This document shows, in pieces, positions 12,111 to 25,895 of a DNA stretch of 64,000 nt. The notes beneath the pieces were generated by a model, which was not told where the DNA came from, did no database searches, and saw only the letters and a program-made list of their open reading frames with translations. Position 1 is the stretch's first letter. Each line of letters opens with the position of its first letter. Source of the stretch: Cercis canadensis (lineage: Eukaryota > Streptophyta > Magnoliopsida > Fabales > Fabaceae); the NCBI GenBank assembly GCA_003255065.1, contig QAOA01003782.1:234626-298625 (forward strand). Reading direction: 5' to 3'. A program made the position numbers and the translations under genes.

Positions 12111-14774
12111 TGGGTTTGACTATATGTGGGAAGGGATTATTTTCTTGTGGGTCATTGTATTTGTCCCGGGACCATGTTTCGGTTCGTCCCTGTATCTGAC
12201 TCAGATATTTTTCTTGGGTTTCACTGTATTTGGGAAGGGACTGTTTTCTAGTAGGTCATTGTTTCTGGCCCCGAGACCCTATTTCGTTTCGTCCCTGTAT
12301 CTAACCTGGATATTTTTCTTGGGTTTCACAGTATTTGAAAAAGAAATGTTTGCTGTGGGACATTGTATCTGGCCGGGACCTTGTTTCGGTTCTACACTGT
12401 ATCTGAGTCGGATTTTTTTCTTGGGCTTGACTATATTCGGGAAGGGATTATTTTCTGGTAGGTCATTGTATTTTTCCCGGGACCATGTTTCGGTACGTCC
12501 CTGTATCTGACTCAGATATATTTTTGGGTTTCACTGTATTTGGGAGGGGACTGTTTTCTGGTAGGTCATTGTTTCTTGCCCGGGACGCTGTTTCGGTTCG
12601 TCCCTGTATCTGACTCGGATATTTTTCTTGGGTTTCACTGTATTTGAGAAGGAACTGTTTGCTGTGGGACATTGTATCTAGGCCGGGACCCTGTTTCGGT
12701 TCGTCCCTATATCTGACTCAGATTTTTTTCTTGGGTTTCACTATATTTGGGAAGGGATTATTTTCTGGTGGGTCATTGTATTTGTCCCGGGACCATGTTT
12801 CGGTACGTCCCTGTATCTAACTCAGATATTTTTCTTGGGATTTACTGTATTTAGGAGGGGACTGTTTTCTGGTAGGTCCTTGTTTCTGGCCCGAGACCGT
12901 GTTTCGGTTCTTCCCTGTATCTGACTCGGATATTTTTCTTGGGTTTCACTATATTTGAGAAGGAACTGTTTGCTGTGGGACATTGTAACTAGCCCGGGAC
13001 CTTGTTTCGGTTAGTCCCTTTATCTAACTCAGATATTTTTCTTGGGTTTTACTGTATTTGGGAAGGGACTGTTTTCTAGTAGGTCATTGTTTCTAGCCCG
13101 GGAAACTATTTCGGTTCGTCCCTATATCTAACCCGGATATTTTTCTTGGGTTTCACAGTATTTGAGAAGGGAATGTTTGCTGTGGGACATTGTATCTAGC
13201 CCGGGCCCTTGTTTCGGTTCGTCACTGTATCTGACTCGGATTTTTTTCTTGGGTTTCACTATATTTGGGAAGGGATTATTTTCTGGTGGGTCATTGTATT
13301 TGTCCCGGGACCATGTTTCGGTACGTCCCTGTATCTAACTCAGATATTTTTCTTGGGTTTCACTATTTTTGGGAAGGGACTATTTTCTGGTAGGTCATTG
13401 TTTTTGGCATGGGACCCTGTTTCTGTTCGTCCTTGTATCTAACTCAAATATTTTTGTTAGGTTTCACTGTAATTGAGAAAGAACTGTTTGCTTTGGGATA
13501 TTGTTTCTGGCCCGGGACACTATTTCGTTTCGTCCCTGTATCTGACTCGGATATCTTTCTTCGGTTTAACTGTATTTGAGAAGGAACAGTTTGCTGTGGG
13601 ACATTGTATCTGGCCCGGGACCCTATTTCGGTTCGTCCCTATATCTGACTCTGATTTTTTTCTTGGGTTTACCTATATTTGGGAAGGGATCGATTTCTGG
13701 TGGGTCATTGTATTTGTCCCGGGACCATGTTTCGGTTCGTCCCTGTATCTGACTCAGATATTTTTCTTGGGTTTTACTGTATTTGGGAAGGGACTGTTTT
13801 CTAGTAGGTCATTGTTTCTGGCCCGAGACCCTATTTCGGTTCGTCCCTATATCTAACCCGGATATTTTTCTTGGGTTTCACAGTATTTGAGAAGAAAATG
13901 TTTGCTGTTAGACATTGTATCTAGCTCGGGACCTTGTTTCGGTTCGTCACTGTATCTGACTCAGATTTTTCTCTTGGGTTTGACTATATTTGGGAAAGGA
14001 TTATTTTCTGGTGGGTCATTGTATTTGTCCCGGGACCATGTTTCGGTACGTCCCTGTATCTAACTCAGATATTTTTCTTGGGTTTCACTGTATTTGGGTG
14101 GGGACTATTTTTTGGTAGGTCATTGTTTCTGGCCCGTGACGTTGTTTCGGTTCGTCCCTGTATCTAACTCGGATATTTTTCTTGGGTTTCACTGTATTTG
14201 AGAAGGAACTGTTTTCTGTGGGACATTGTTTCGTTTCGTCCCTGTATCTGACTCGGATATCTTTCTTGGGTTTAACTGTATTTGAGAAAGAACTGTTTGC
14301 TGTGGGACATTGCATCTGGCCCGGGACCCTGTTTCAATTCGTCCCTGTATCTGACTCGGATTTTTTTCTTGGTTTTCACTATAATTGGGAAGGGATTGTT
14401 TTCTGGTGGGTCATTGTATTTGTCCCGAGACCATGTTTCAGTTCGTCCCTGTATCTGACTCAGATATTTTTCATGGGCTTCACTGTATTTGGGGAGGGAC
14501 TGTTTTCTGGTAGGTCATTGTTTCTGGCCCGGGACCCTGTTTCGGTTCGTCCCTGTATCAGACTCAGATATTTTTCTTCGGTTTCACTGTATTTGAGAAG
14601 GGACTGTTTGCTGTGGGATATTGTTTCTAGCCAGGGACACTGTTTCGTTTCGTCCCTGTATCTGACTCGGATATCTTTCTTGGGTTTAACTGTATTTGAG
14701 AAGGAACAGTTTGCTGTGGGACATTGTATCTGGCTCGGGACCCTGTTTCGGTTCGTCCCTGTATCTGACTCGGA

Positions 14775-14786
14775 TTTTTTTTTTTT
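14775..14786 (+). repeat. Expanded T run (12 T)
   Basis: The T run after CTCGGA is normally seven bases; here it is twelve and reads directly into GGTTTC, replacing the usual TCTTGGGTTTC. This looks like replication slippage plus loss of the C in the T run. Confidence 0.8.
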
Positions 14787-17700
14787 GGTTTCACTATATT
14801 TGGGAAGGGATTATTTTCTGGTAGGTCATTGTATTTATCCCGGGACCATGTTTAGGTTCGTCCCTATATCTAACTCAGATATTTTTCTTGGGTTTCAATG
14901 TATTTGGGAAGAGACTTTTTTCTGGTAGGTCATTGTTTCTGGCCCGAGACCCTATTTCGTTTCGTCCCTGTATCTAACCCGGATATTTTTCTTGGGTTTC
15001 ACAGTATTTGAAAAACAAATGTTTGCTGTGGGACATTGTATCTGGCCGGGACCTTGTTTCGGTTCGTCCCTCTATAGAACTCGGATATTTTTCTTGGGCT
15101 TCACTGTATTTGAGAAGGAACTGTTTTCTGTTGGACATTGTTTCGTTTCGTCTCTGTATCTGAGTCGGATATCTTTCTTGGGTTTAACTGTATTTGAGAA
15201 GGAACTGTTGGCTGTGGGACATTGCATCTGGCACGGGACCCTGTTTCAATTCGTCCCTGTATCTGACTCGGATTTTTGTCTTGGGTTTCACTATATTTGG
15301 GAAGGGATTGTTTTCTGGTGGGTAATTGTATTTGTCCCGGGACCATGTTTCGGTTCGTCCCTGTATCTGACTCAGATATTTTTCTTGGGTTTCACTGTAT
15401 TTGGGAATGGACTATTTTCTGGTAGGTCAATGTTTCTGGCCCGGGACCCTGTTTCGGTTCGTCCCTGTATCTAACTCAGAAATTTTTGTTGGGTTTCACT
15501 GTATTTGAGAAAGAACTGTTTGCTGTAGGACATTGTTTCTGCCCCGGTACACTGTTTCGTTTCGTCCCTGTATCTGACTCGGATATCTTTCTTAGGTTTA
15601 ACTGTATTTTAGAAGGAACTGTTTGATGTGGGACATTGTATCTGGCCCGGGACCCTATTTCGGTTCGTACCTGTATCTGACTCGGATATTTTTCTTGGGT
15701 TCACAGTATTTGAGAAAGAAATGTTTTCTGTGGGACATTGTATCTGGCCCGGGACCTTGTTTCGGTTCGTCACTGTATCTCACTCGGATTTTTTTCTTGG
15801 GTTTGACTATATTTGGGAAGGGATTGATTTCTGGTGGGTCTTTGTATTTGTCCCGGGACCATGTTTCGGTTTGTCCCTGTATCTGACTCAGATATTTTTC
15901 TTGGGTTTTACTGTGTTTGTGAAGGGACTGTTTTCTAGTAGGTCATTGTTTCTGGCCCGGGACCTTATTTCTGTTCGTCCCTATATCTAACCCGGATATT
16001 TTTCTTGGGTTTCACAGTATTTGAGAAGGAAATGTTTGCTGTGGGACGTTGTATCTGGCCCGGGACCTTGTTTCGGTTCGTCACTTTATCTGACTCGGAT
16101 TTTTTTCTTGGGTTTGGCTATATGTGGGAAGGGATTATTTTCTGGTGGGTCATTGTATTTGTCCCGGGACCATGTTTCGGTACGTCCCTGTATCTGACTC
16201 AGATATTTTTCTTGGGTTTCACTGTATTTGGGAGGGAACGTTTTCTGGTAGGTCATTGTTTCTGGTCCGGGACGCTGTTTCGGTTCGTCCCTGTATCTGA
16301 CTCGGATATTTTTCTTGGGTTTCACTGTATTTGAGAAGGAACTGTTTGCTGTGGGACATTGTATCTAGCCCGGGACCCTGTTTCGGTTCGTCCCTATATC
16401 TGACTCGGATTTTTTTCTTGGGTTTCACTATATTTGGGAAGGGATTATTTTCTGGTGGGTCATTGTATTTGTCCCGGGACCATGTTTCGGTACGTCCCTG
16501 TATGTGACTCAGATATTTTTCTTGGGTTTCACTGTATTTGGGAGGGACTGTTTTCTGGTAGGTCATTGTTTCTGGCCCGGGACGTTGTTTCGGTTCGTCC
16601 CTGTATCTGACTCGGATATTTTTCTTGGGTTTCACTGTATTTGAGAAAGAACTGTTTGCTGTGGGACATTGCATCTGGCCCGGGACCCTGTTTCAATTCG
16701 TCCCTGTTTCTGACTCGGATTTTTTTCTTGGTTTTCACTATATTTGGGAAGGGATTGTTTTCTGGTGGGTCATTGTATTTGTCCCGGGACCATGTTTCAG
16801 TTCGTCCCTGTATCTAACTCAGATATTTTTCTTGGGCTTCACTGTATTTGGGGAGGGCCTATTTTCTGGTAGGTCATTGTTTCTGGCCCGGGACCCTGTT
16901 TCGGTTCGTCCCTGTATCAGACTCAGATATTTTTCTTGGGTTTCACTGTATTTGAGAAGGGACTGTTTTCTGGTAGGTCATTGTTTCTGGCCCGGGACCC
17001 TGTTTCTGTTCGTCCTTGTATCTAACTCAAATATTTTTGTTGGGTTTCATTGTATTTGAGAAAGAACTGTTTGCTATGGGATATTGTTTCTGGCCAGGGA
17101 CACTGTTTCGTTTCGTCCCTGTATCTGACTCGGATATCTTTCTTGTGTTTAACTGTATTTGAGAAGGAACAGTTTGCTGTGGGACATTGTATCTGGCCCG
17201 GGACCCTGTTTCGGTTCGTCCCTGTATCTGACTCGGATTTTTTTTCTTTGGTTTCACTATATTTGGGAAGGGATTATTTTCTGGTAGGTCATTGTATTTG
17301 TCCCGGGACCATGTTTAGGTTCGTCCCTATATCTAACTCAGATATTTTTCTTGGGTTTCAATGTATTTGGGAAGAGACTGTTTTCTGGTAGGTCATTGTT
17401 TCTGGCCCGGGACCCTGTTTCGGTCCGTCCTTGTATCTAACTCAGATATTTTTGTTGGCTTTCACTGTATTTGAGAAAGAACTGTTTCCTGTGGAACATT
17501 GTTTCTGGCCCGGCACACTATTTCGTTTCGTCCCTTTATCTGACTCAGATAACTTTTTTGGGTTTCACAGTATTTGAGAAGGAAATGTTTGCTGTGGGAC
17601 ATTGTATCTGGCCCGGGACCCTATTTTGGTTCGTCCCTGTATCTGACTCGGATTTTTTTCTTGGGTTTCACTCTATTTGGGAAGGGATTATTTTCTTGTG

Positions 17701-18190
17701 GGTCATTGTATTTGTCCCGGGACCATGTTTCGGTTCGTCCCTGTATCTGACTCAGATATTTTTCTTGGGTTTCACTGCATTTTTGAAGGGACTGTTTTCT
17801 AGTAGGTCATTGTTTCTGGCCCGGGACCTTGTTTCGGTTCGTCCCGGTATCTAACTCGGATATTTTTCTTAGGTTTCACTATATTTGAGAAGGAACTATT
17901 TTCTGTGGGACATTGTTTCGTTTCGTCCCTGTATCTGACTCGGATATCTTTCTTGGGTTTAACTGTATTTGAGAAGGAACTGTTTGCTGTGGGACATTGC
18001 ATCTGGCCCGGGACCCTATTTCATTTTGTCCCTATATCTGACTCGGATTTTTTTCTTGGGTTTCACTATATTTGGGAAGGGATTACTTTCTGGTGGGTCA
18101 TTGTATTTGTCCCGGGACCATGTTTCGGTTTGTCCCTGTATCTGACTCAGATATTTTTCTTGGGTTTCACTGTATTTGGGATGGGACTGT

Positions 18191-18197
18191 TTTCTGG
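18191..18197 (+). repeat. Internally deleted D monomer (17 bp lost at TTTCTGG)
   Basis: TTTTCTGG is joined directly to CCCGGG. In intact D monomers TTTCTGG occurs twice, 17 bp apart, on either side of TAGGTCATTG; one copy and the intervening bases are missing here. The same event type is seen at 49271, 51688 and 58914. Confidence 0.82.
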
Positions 18198-18542
18198 CCC
18201 GGGACCCTGTTTCGGTTCGTCCCTGTATCTAACTCAGAAATTTTTGTTGGGTTTCAATGTATTTGACAAAGAACTGTTTGCTGTGGGACATTGTTTCTGG
18301 CCCGGTACACTGTTTCGTTTCGTCCCTGTATCTAACTTGGATATTTTTCTTGGGTTTCACTGTATTTGAGAAGGAACTGTTTTCTGTGGGACATTGTATC
18401 TGGCCCGGGACCATTTTTCGGTTCGTCCCTATATAGGACTTGGATTTTTTTCTTAGGTTTCACTATATTTGGGAAGGGATTGATTTCTGGTGGGTCATTG
18501 TAATTGTCCGGGGACCATGTTTCGGTTCGTCCCTGTATCTAA

Positions 18543-19162
18543 CTCAGATATTTTTCTTGGGTTTCACTGTATTTGGGAAGGGACTGTTTTCTAGTAGGTC
18601 ATTGTTTCTGGCCCAAGACCCTATTTCGGTTCGTCCCTTTATCTAACTCGGATATTTTTCTTGGGTTTCACAGTATTTGAGAAGGAATTGTTTGCTGTGG
18701 GACATTGTATATGCCCGGGACCTTGTTTTGGTTCGTCACTGTATCTGACTCGCATTTTTTTCTTGGGTTTGACTATATTTGGGAAGGGATTATTTTCTGG
18801 TGGGTTATTGTAATTGTCCCGGGACCATGTTTCGGTACGTCCATGTATCTGACTCAGATATTTTTCTTGGGTTTCACTGTATTTGGGAAGGGACTGTTTT
18901 CTAGTAGGTCATTGTTTCTGGCCCAAGACCCTATTTCGGTTCGTCCCTGTATCTAACTCGGATATTTTTCTTGGGTTTCACAGTATTTGAGAAGGAATTG
19001 TTTGCTGTGGGACATTGTATATGCCCGGGACCTTGTTTTGGTTCGTCACTGTATCTGACTCGCATTTTTTTCTTGGGTTTGACTATATTTGGGAAGGGAT
19101 TATTTTCTGGTGGGTTATTGTATTTGTCCCGGGACCATGTTTCGGTACGTCCATGTATCTGA
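18543..19162 (+). repeat. Two tandem 310-bp trimers
   Basis: 18543-18852 and 18853-19162 are nearly identical at an offset of 310 bp (three monomers). Private marks in both copies include GAAGGAATTGTTTGC, TATATGCCCGGGACC with two bases missing, ACTCGCATTTTTTTC and CGTCCATGTATC. The near-identity suggests a recent tandem duplication of a trimer. Confidence 0.88.
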
Positions 19163-22100
19163 GTCAGATATTTTTCTTGGGTTTCACTGTATTTGGGAGG
19201 GGACTGTTTTCTGGTATGTCATTGTTTCTGGCCCGGGACCCAGTTTCGGTTCGTCCCTGTATCTGACTCGGATATTTTTCTTGGGTTTCACTGTATTTGA
19301 GAAGGAACTGTTTGCTGTGGGACATTGCATCTGGCCCGGGACCCTGTTTCAGTTCGTCCATGTATTTGACTCGGATATTTTTCTTGGGTTTCACTATATT
19401 TGGGAAGGGATTGTTTTCTGGTGGGTCTTTGTATTTGTCCGGGGACCATGTTTCGGTTCGTCCCTATATCTGACTCAGATATTTTTCTTGGGCTTCACTG
19501 TATTTGGGAAGGGATTGTTTTCTGGTAGGTCAATGTTTCTGGCCCAGGACCCTGTTTCAGTTTGTCCCTGTATCTAACTCAGAAATTTTTGTTGGGTTTC
19601 ACTGTATTTGAGAAAGAACTGTTTGCTGTGGGTAATTGTTTTTAGCCCGGTACACTATTTCGGTTTTTCTCTGTATCTGACTCGGATTTTTTTCTTGGGT
19701 TTCACTATATTTGGGAAGGGATTATTTTCTGGTGGGTCATTGTATTTGTCCGGGGACCATGTTTCGGTTCGTCCCTGTATCTGACTCAGATATTTTTCTT
19801 GGGTTTCACTATATTTTGGAGGGGACTGTTTTCTGGTAGGTGATTTTTTCTGGCCCGGGACCTTGTTTCGGTTCGTCCCTGTATCTGACTCGAATATTTT
19901 TCTTGGGTTTCACTGTATTTGAGAAGGAACTGTTTGCTGTGGGACATTGTATCCGGCCCAGGACCCTGTTTTAGTTCGTCCCTTTATCTGACTTGGATTT
20001 TTTTCTTGGGTTTCACTATATTTGGGAAGGGATTGTTTTCTAGTGGGTCGTTGTATTTGTCCCGGGACCATGTTTCGGTTTGTCCCTGTATCTGACTCAG
20101 ATATTTTTCTAGGGTTTCACTGTATTTGGGAGGGGACTGTTTTCTGGTAGGTCATTGTTTCTGGCTCGGGACCCTGTTTCGGTTCGTCCCTGTATCTGAC
20201 TCGGATATTTTTCTTGGGTTTCATTGTATTTGAGATGGAACTGTTTGCTGTAGGACATTGTATCTGGCCCGGGACCCTATTTCGGTTCATCCCTGTATCT
20301 GACTCAGATTTTTTTCTTGGGTTTCACTATATTTGGGAAGAGATTATTTTCTGGTGGGTCATTGTATTTGTCCCGGGACCATGATTCGGTTCGTCCCTGT
20401 ATCTAACTCAGATATTTTTCTTGGGTTCCACTGTATTTGAGAAAGAACTGTTTGCTGTGGGATATTGTTTCTGGACCGAGACACTGTTTCGTTTCGTCCC
20501 TGTATCTGACTCGGATATCTTTCTTGGGTTTAACTGTATTTGAGAATGAACTGTTTGCTATGGGACATTATATCTGGCCCGAGACCCTATTTCAGTTCGT
20601 CCCTGTACCTGACTCGGATTTTTTTCTTGGGTTTCACTATATTTGGGAAGGGATTGATTTCTGGTGGGTCATTGTATTTGTCCCGGGACTATGTTTCGGT
20701 TCTTCCCTTTATCTGACTCAGATATTTTTCTTGGATTCCACTGTATTTGGGAGGGGACTGTTTTCTGGTAGGTCATTGTTTCTGGCCCGGGACCCTGTTT
20801 CAGTTCGTCCCTATATCTAACTCGGATAGTTTTCTTGGGTTTCACTGTATTTGGGAAGGAACTGTTTTCTGTGGGACATTGTTTCGTTTCGTCCCTGTAT
20901 CTGACTCGGATATCTCTCTCGGGTTTAACTATATTTGAGAAGGAACTATTTGCTGTGGGACAGTGTATCTGGCCCGGGACCCTGTTTCAGTTCGTCCCTG
21001 TATCCGACTTGGATTTTTTTCTTAGGTTTCATTATATTTGGGAAGAGATTGTTTTCTAGTGTCTCATTGTATTTGTCCCGGGACCATGTTTCGGTTCGTC
21101 TCTGTATCTGACGCAGATAATTTTCTTGGGTTTCACTGTATTTGGGATGGGACAGTTTTCTGGTAGGTCATTGTTTCTGGCCCGGGACCCTCTTTCTGTT
21201 CGTCCTTGTATCTAACTCAGAGATTTTTGTTGGGTTTCACTGTATTTGAGAAAGAACTGTTTGCTGTGGGACATTGTTTTTGTCCCGGTACACTATTTCG
21301 GTTTTTCCCTGTATCTGACTCGGATTTTTTTCTTGGGTTTCACTATATTTGAGATGGGATTATTTTCTGGTGGGTCATTGTATTTGTCCCGGGACCATGT
21401 TTCTGCTCGTCCCTGTATCTGACTCAGATATTTTTCTTGGGTTTCACTATATTTGGGAGGGGACTGTTTTCTGGTAGGTCATTGTTTCTGGCCTGGGACC
21501 ATGTTTCGGTTCGTCCTTGTATCTGACTCAGATATTTTTCTTGGGTTTCACTGTATTTGGGAATGGACTGTTTTCTGGTAGGTCATTGTTTCTGGCCCGG
21601 GACCCTATTTCGGTTCGTCCCTGTATTTGATTCGGATTTTTTTCTTGGGTTTCACTATATTTGAGAAGGGATTGATTTCTTGTGGGTCATTGTATTTGTC
21701 CTGGGACCGTGTTTCGGTTCGTCCCTGTATCTGACTCAGATATATTTCTTGGGTTTTACTGTATTTGGGACGGGACTGTTTTCAAGTAGGTCATTTTCTC
21801 TGGCCCAGGACCCTATTTCGGTTCGTCCCTGTTTCTAACCCGGATATTTTTCTTGGGTTTCACAGTATTTGAGAAGGAAATGTTTGCTGTGGGATATTGT
21901 ATCTGTCCCGAGACCTTGTTTCGGTTCGTCACTGTATCTGACTCGGATTTTTTTCTTAGGTTTGACTATATTTGGGAAGGGATTATTTTCTGGTGGGTCA
22001 TTGTATTTGTCCCGGGTCCATGTTTCGGTTCGTCCCTGTATCTGACTCAGATATTTTTCTTGGGTTTCACTGTATTTGGGGAGGGACTGTTTTCTGCTAG

Positions 22101-22859
22101 GTCATTGTTTCTGGCCCGGGACCCTGTTTCGGTTCATCCCTGTATCTAACTCAGATATTTTTGTTAGGTTTCACTGTATTTGAGAAACAACTTTTTTCTG
22201 TGGGACATTGTTTCTAGGCCAGGACACTGTTTCGTTTCCTCCCTGTATCTGACTCGGATATCTTTCTTGGGTTTAACTGTATTTGAGAAGGAACTGTTTG
22301 CTGTGGGACATTGTATGTGGCCCGGGACCCTAATTCGTTTCGTCCTTGTATCTGACTCGGATTTTTTTCTTGGGTTTCACTATATGTGGAAGGGATTGAT
22401 TTTTGGTGGGTCATTGTATTTGTCCTAGGACCATGTTTTGGTTCGTCCCTATATCTGACTCAGATATTTTTCTTTGGTTTCACTGTATTTGGGGGGAACT
22501 GTTTTCTGGTAGGTCATTGTTTCTGGCCCGGGACCTAGTTTCGGTTCGTCCCTGTATCTAACTAGGATATTTTTCTTGGGTATCACTGTATTTGAGAAGG
22601 AACTATTTTCTGTGGGACATTGTTTCTGGCCTGGGACCCTGTTTCGTTCCGTCCCTGTATCTAACTCGGATATTTTTCTTGGGTTTCACTGTATTTGAGA
22701 AGGAACTGTTTGCTTTGGGACATTGTATCTGGCCCGGGACCCTGTTTCGGTTCGTCCCTGTATCCGTCACGGATTTTTTTCTTGGGTTTCACTATATTTG
22801 GGAAGGGATTTTTTTTCTGGTGGGTCATTGTAATTGTCCCGGGACCATGTTTCGGTTCG

Positions 22860-24050
22860 TCCCTGTATCTGACTCAGAAATTTTTCATGGGTTTCACTGT
22901 ATTTGGGAAGGGACTGTTTTCTGGTAAGTCATTGTATTTGTCCCGGGACCATGTTTCGGTACGTCCCTGTATCTGACTCAGAAAGTTTTCTTGGGTTTCA
23001 CTGTATTTGGGAAGGGACCATTTTCTGGTAGGTCATTGTTTCTGGCCCGGGACCCTGTTTCGGTTCGTCCCTGTATATAACTCAGATATTTTTGTTGGGT
23101 TTCTCTGTATTTGAGACAGAACTGTTTGCTATGGGACATTGTTTCTGGCCCGGGACACTGTTTCGTTTCGTCCCTGTATCTGACTCGGGTATCTTTCTTG
23201 GGTTTAACTGTATTTGAGAAGGAACTGTTTGCTGTGGGACATTGTATCTCGCCCGGGACCATATTTCAGTTCGCCCCTGTATGTGACTCGGATTTTTTTC
23301 TTGGGCTTCACTATATTTGGAATGCTATTGATTTATGATGGGTCATTGTATTTTTCCCGGGACCATGTTTCGGTTCGTCCCTGTATCTGACTCAGAAATT
23401 TTTCTTGGGTTTCACTGTATACGGGAAAGGACTGTTTTCTGGTAAGTCATTGTATTTGTCCCGGGACCATGTTTCTGTACGTCTCTGTATCTGACTCAGA
23501 AATTTTTCTTGGGTTTCACTGTATTTGGGAAGGGACCATTTTCTGGTAGGTCATTGTTTCTGGCCCGGGACCCTGTTTCGGTTCGTCCCTGTATATAGCT
23601 CAGATATTTTTGTTGGGATTCTCTGTATTTGAGACAGAACTGTTTGCTGTGGGACATTGTTTCTGGCCCGGGACACTGTTTCGTTTCGTCCCTGTATCTG
23701 ACTCGGGTATCTTTCTTGGGTTTAACTGTATTTGAGAAGGAACTGTTTGCTGTGGGACATTGTATCTCGCCCGGGACCCTATTTCAGTTCGCCCCTGTAT
23801 GTGACTCGGATTTTTTTCTTGGGCTTCACTATATTTGGAATGCGATTGATTTCTGATGGGTCATTGTATTTTTCCCGGGACAATGTTTCGGTTCGTCCCT
23901 GTATCTGACTCAGAAATTTTTCTTGGGGTTCACTTTTTACGGGAAAGGACGGTTTTCTGGTAAGTCATTGTATTTGTCCCGGGACCATGTTACTGTACGT
24001 CCCTGTATCTGACTCAGAAATTTCTCTAGGGTTTCACTGTATTTGGGAAA
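22860..24050 (+). repeat. Tandem 518-bp pentamer, about 2.3 copies
   Basis: The unit repeats at 518 bp: GGGACCATTTTCTGG at 23014 and 23532, TTTGAGACAGAACTG near 23109 and 23627, TATCTCGCCCGGG near 23246 and 23764, and ACGGGAAAGGAC near 23421 and 23939. A pentameric unit therefore replaces the usual tetramer locally. The third copy decays after about 24050. Confidence 0.86.
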
Positions 24051-25734
24051 GGACTATTTTCTGATAGGTCATTGTATCTGGCCCGGGACCCTGTTTCAGT
24101 TCGTCCCTGTATCTGACTCAGATTTTTTTCTTGGTTTTCACTATATTTAGGTAGGGATTATTTTCTGATGGGTCATTGTATTTGTCCCGGGACCATGTTT
24201 CGGTTCGTCCCTGTATCTGACTCAGATATTTTTCTTGGGTTTCACTGTATTTGTGAAGGGACTATTTTCTGGTAGGTCATTGTTTCTGGCCCAGGACCCT
24301 GTTTCGGTTCGTCCCTATATCTGGCTCGGATATTTTTCTTGGGTTTCACTGTATTTGAGAAGGAACTGTTTGCTGTGGGACATTGTATCTGGCCCGAGAC
24401 CCTATTAAGGTTCGTCCCTATATCTGACTCAGATTTTTTTCTTGGGTGTCACTATATTAGGGAAGGGATTTATTTCTGATGGGTCATTGTATTTGTCAGG
24501 GGACCATGTTTCGGTTCGTCACTGTATCTGACTCAGATATTTTTCTTGGGTTTCACTGTATTTGGGAAGGGACTGTTTTCTAGTAGGTCATTGTTTCTGG
24601 CCCGAGTCCCTATTTCGGTTCGTTCCTGTATCTAACTCGGATATTTTTCTTGGGTTCACTGTATTTGGGAAGGGACTGTTTTCTAGTAGGTCATTGTTTC
24701 TGGCCCGGGTCCCTATTTCGGTTCGTCCCTGTATCTAAGTGAGATATTTTTCTTGGGTTTCACTGTATTTGGGAAGGGACTGTTTTTTGGTAGGTCATTG
24801 TTTCTGGCTCGGAACCCTGTTTCAGTTCGTCCCTGTATCTGACTCGGATATTTTTCTAGGTTTCACTGTATTTGAGAAGGAACTGTTTGCTGTGGGACAT
24901 TGCATCTGGCCCGGGACCCTGTTTCAGTTCGTCCCCGTATCTGACTCGGATTTTTTTTCTTGGGTTTCACTATATTTGGGAAGGGATTGTTTTCTGGCGG
25001 GTTATTGTATTTGTCCCGAGACCATGTTTCGGCTCGTCCCTTTATCTGACTCAGATATTTTTCTGGGGATTCACTGTATTTGTGAAGGGACTATTTTTTG
25101 GTAGGTCATTGTTTCTGGCCCAGGACCCTGTTTCGGTTCGTCCCTATATCTGGCTCGGATATTTTTCTTGGGTTTCACTGTATTTGAGAAGGAACTGTTT
25201 GCTGTGGGACATTGTATCTGGCCCGGGACCCTATTTCGGTTCGTCCCTGTATTTGACTCGGATTTTTTTCTTGGGTTTCGCTATATTTGGGAAGGGATTA
25301 TTTTCTGGTGGGTCATTGTATTTGTCCCGGGACCATGTTTCGGTTCGTCCCTGTATCTGACTCAGATTTTTTTCTTGGGTTTCACTGTATTTGGGAAGGG
25401 ACTGTTTTCTGGTAGGTCATTGTTTCTAGCCAGGGACCCTGTTTCGGTTCGTCCCTGTATCTAACTCAGATATTTTTGTTGGGTTTCACTGTATTTGAGA
25501 AAGAACTGTTTGCTGTGGGACATTGTTTCTGGCCCGGGACACTGTTTCGTTTCGTCCCTGTATCTAACTCGAATATCTTTCTTGGGTTTAACTGTATTTG
25601 AGAAGGTACTGTTTGCTGTGGGACATTGTATCTGGCCCGGGACCCTATTTCGGTTCGTCCCTGTATTTGACTCGGATTTTTTTCTTGGGTTTCACTATAT
25701 TTGGGAAGGGATTATTTTCTGGTGGGTCATTGTA

Positions 25735-25895
25735 TTTGTCCCTGTATCTGACTCGGATTTTTTTCTTGGGTTTCTCTGTATTTGGGAAGGGACTGTTTTC
25801 TGGTAGGTCATTGTTTCTTGCCAGGGACCCTGTTTCGGTTCGTCCCTGTATCTAACTCAGATATTACGTCCCTGTATCTAACTCACATATTTTTG
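25735..25895 (+). repeat. Two adjacent truncated monomers
   Basis: At 25738-25742 a single GTCCC replaces the segment between two GTCCC copies in a type-C monomer, a 23-bp deletion that removes the CCCGGG core. About 120 bp later, GATATT at 25860-25865 is joined to ACGTCCCTGTATC, giving a second truncated monomer of about 33 bp. Two truncations within 160 bp mark a rearrangement-prone spot. Confidence 0.78.

Noticed and set aside
14182-14928. Plus-strand open frame of 248 codons and many similar ones of 60-240 codons as protein-coding genes
   Set aside because: They lie wholly inside tandem satellite, change frame with each 103-bp monomer, end at the TAA of type-D monomers, and have open counterparts on the other strand. 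No start context, domain or codon signal supports them.
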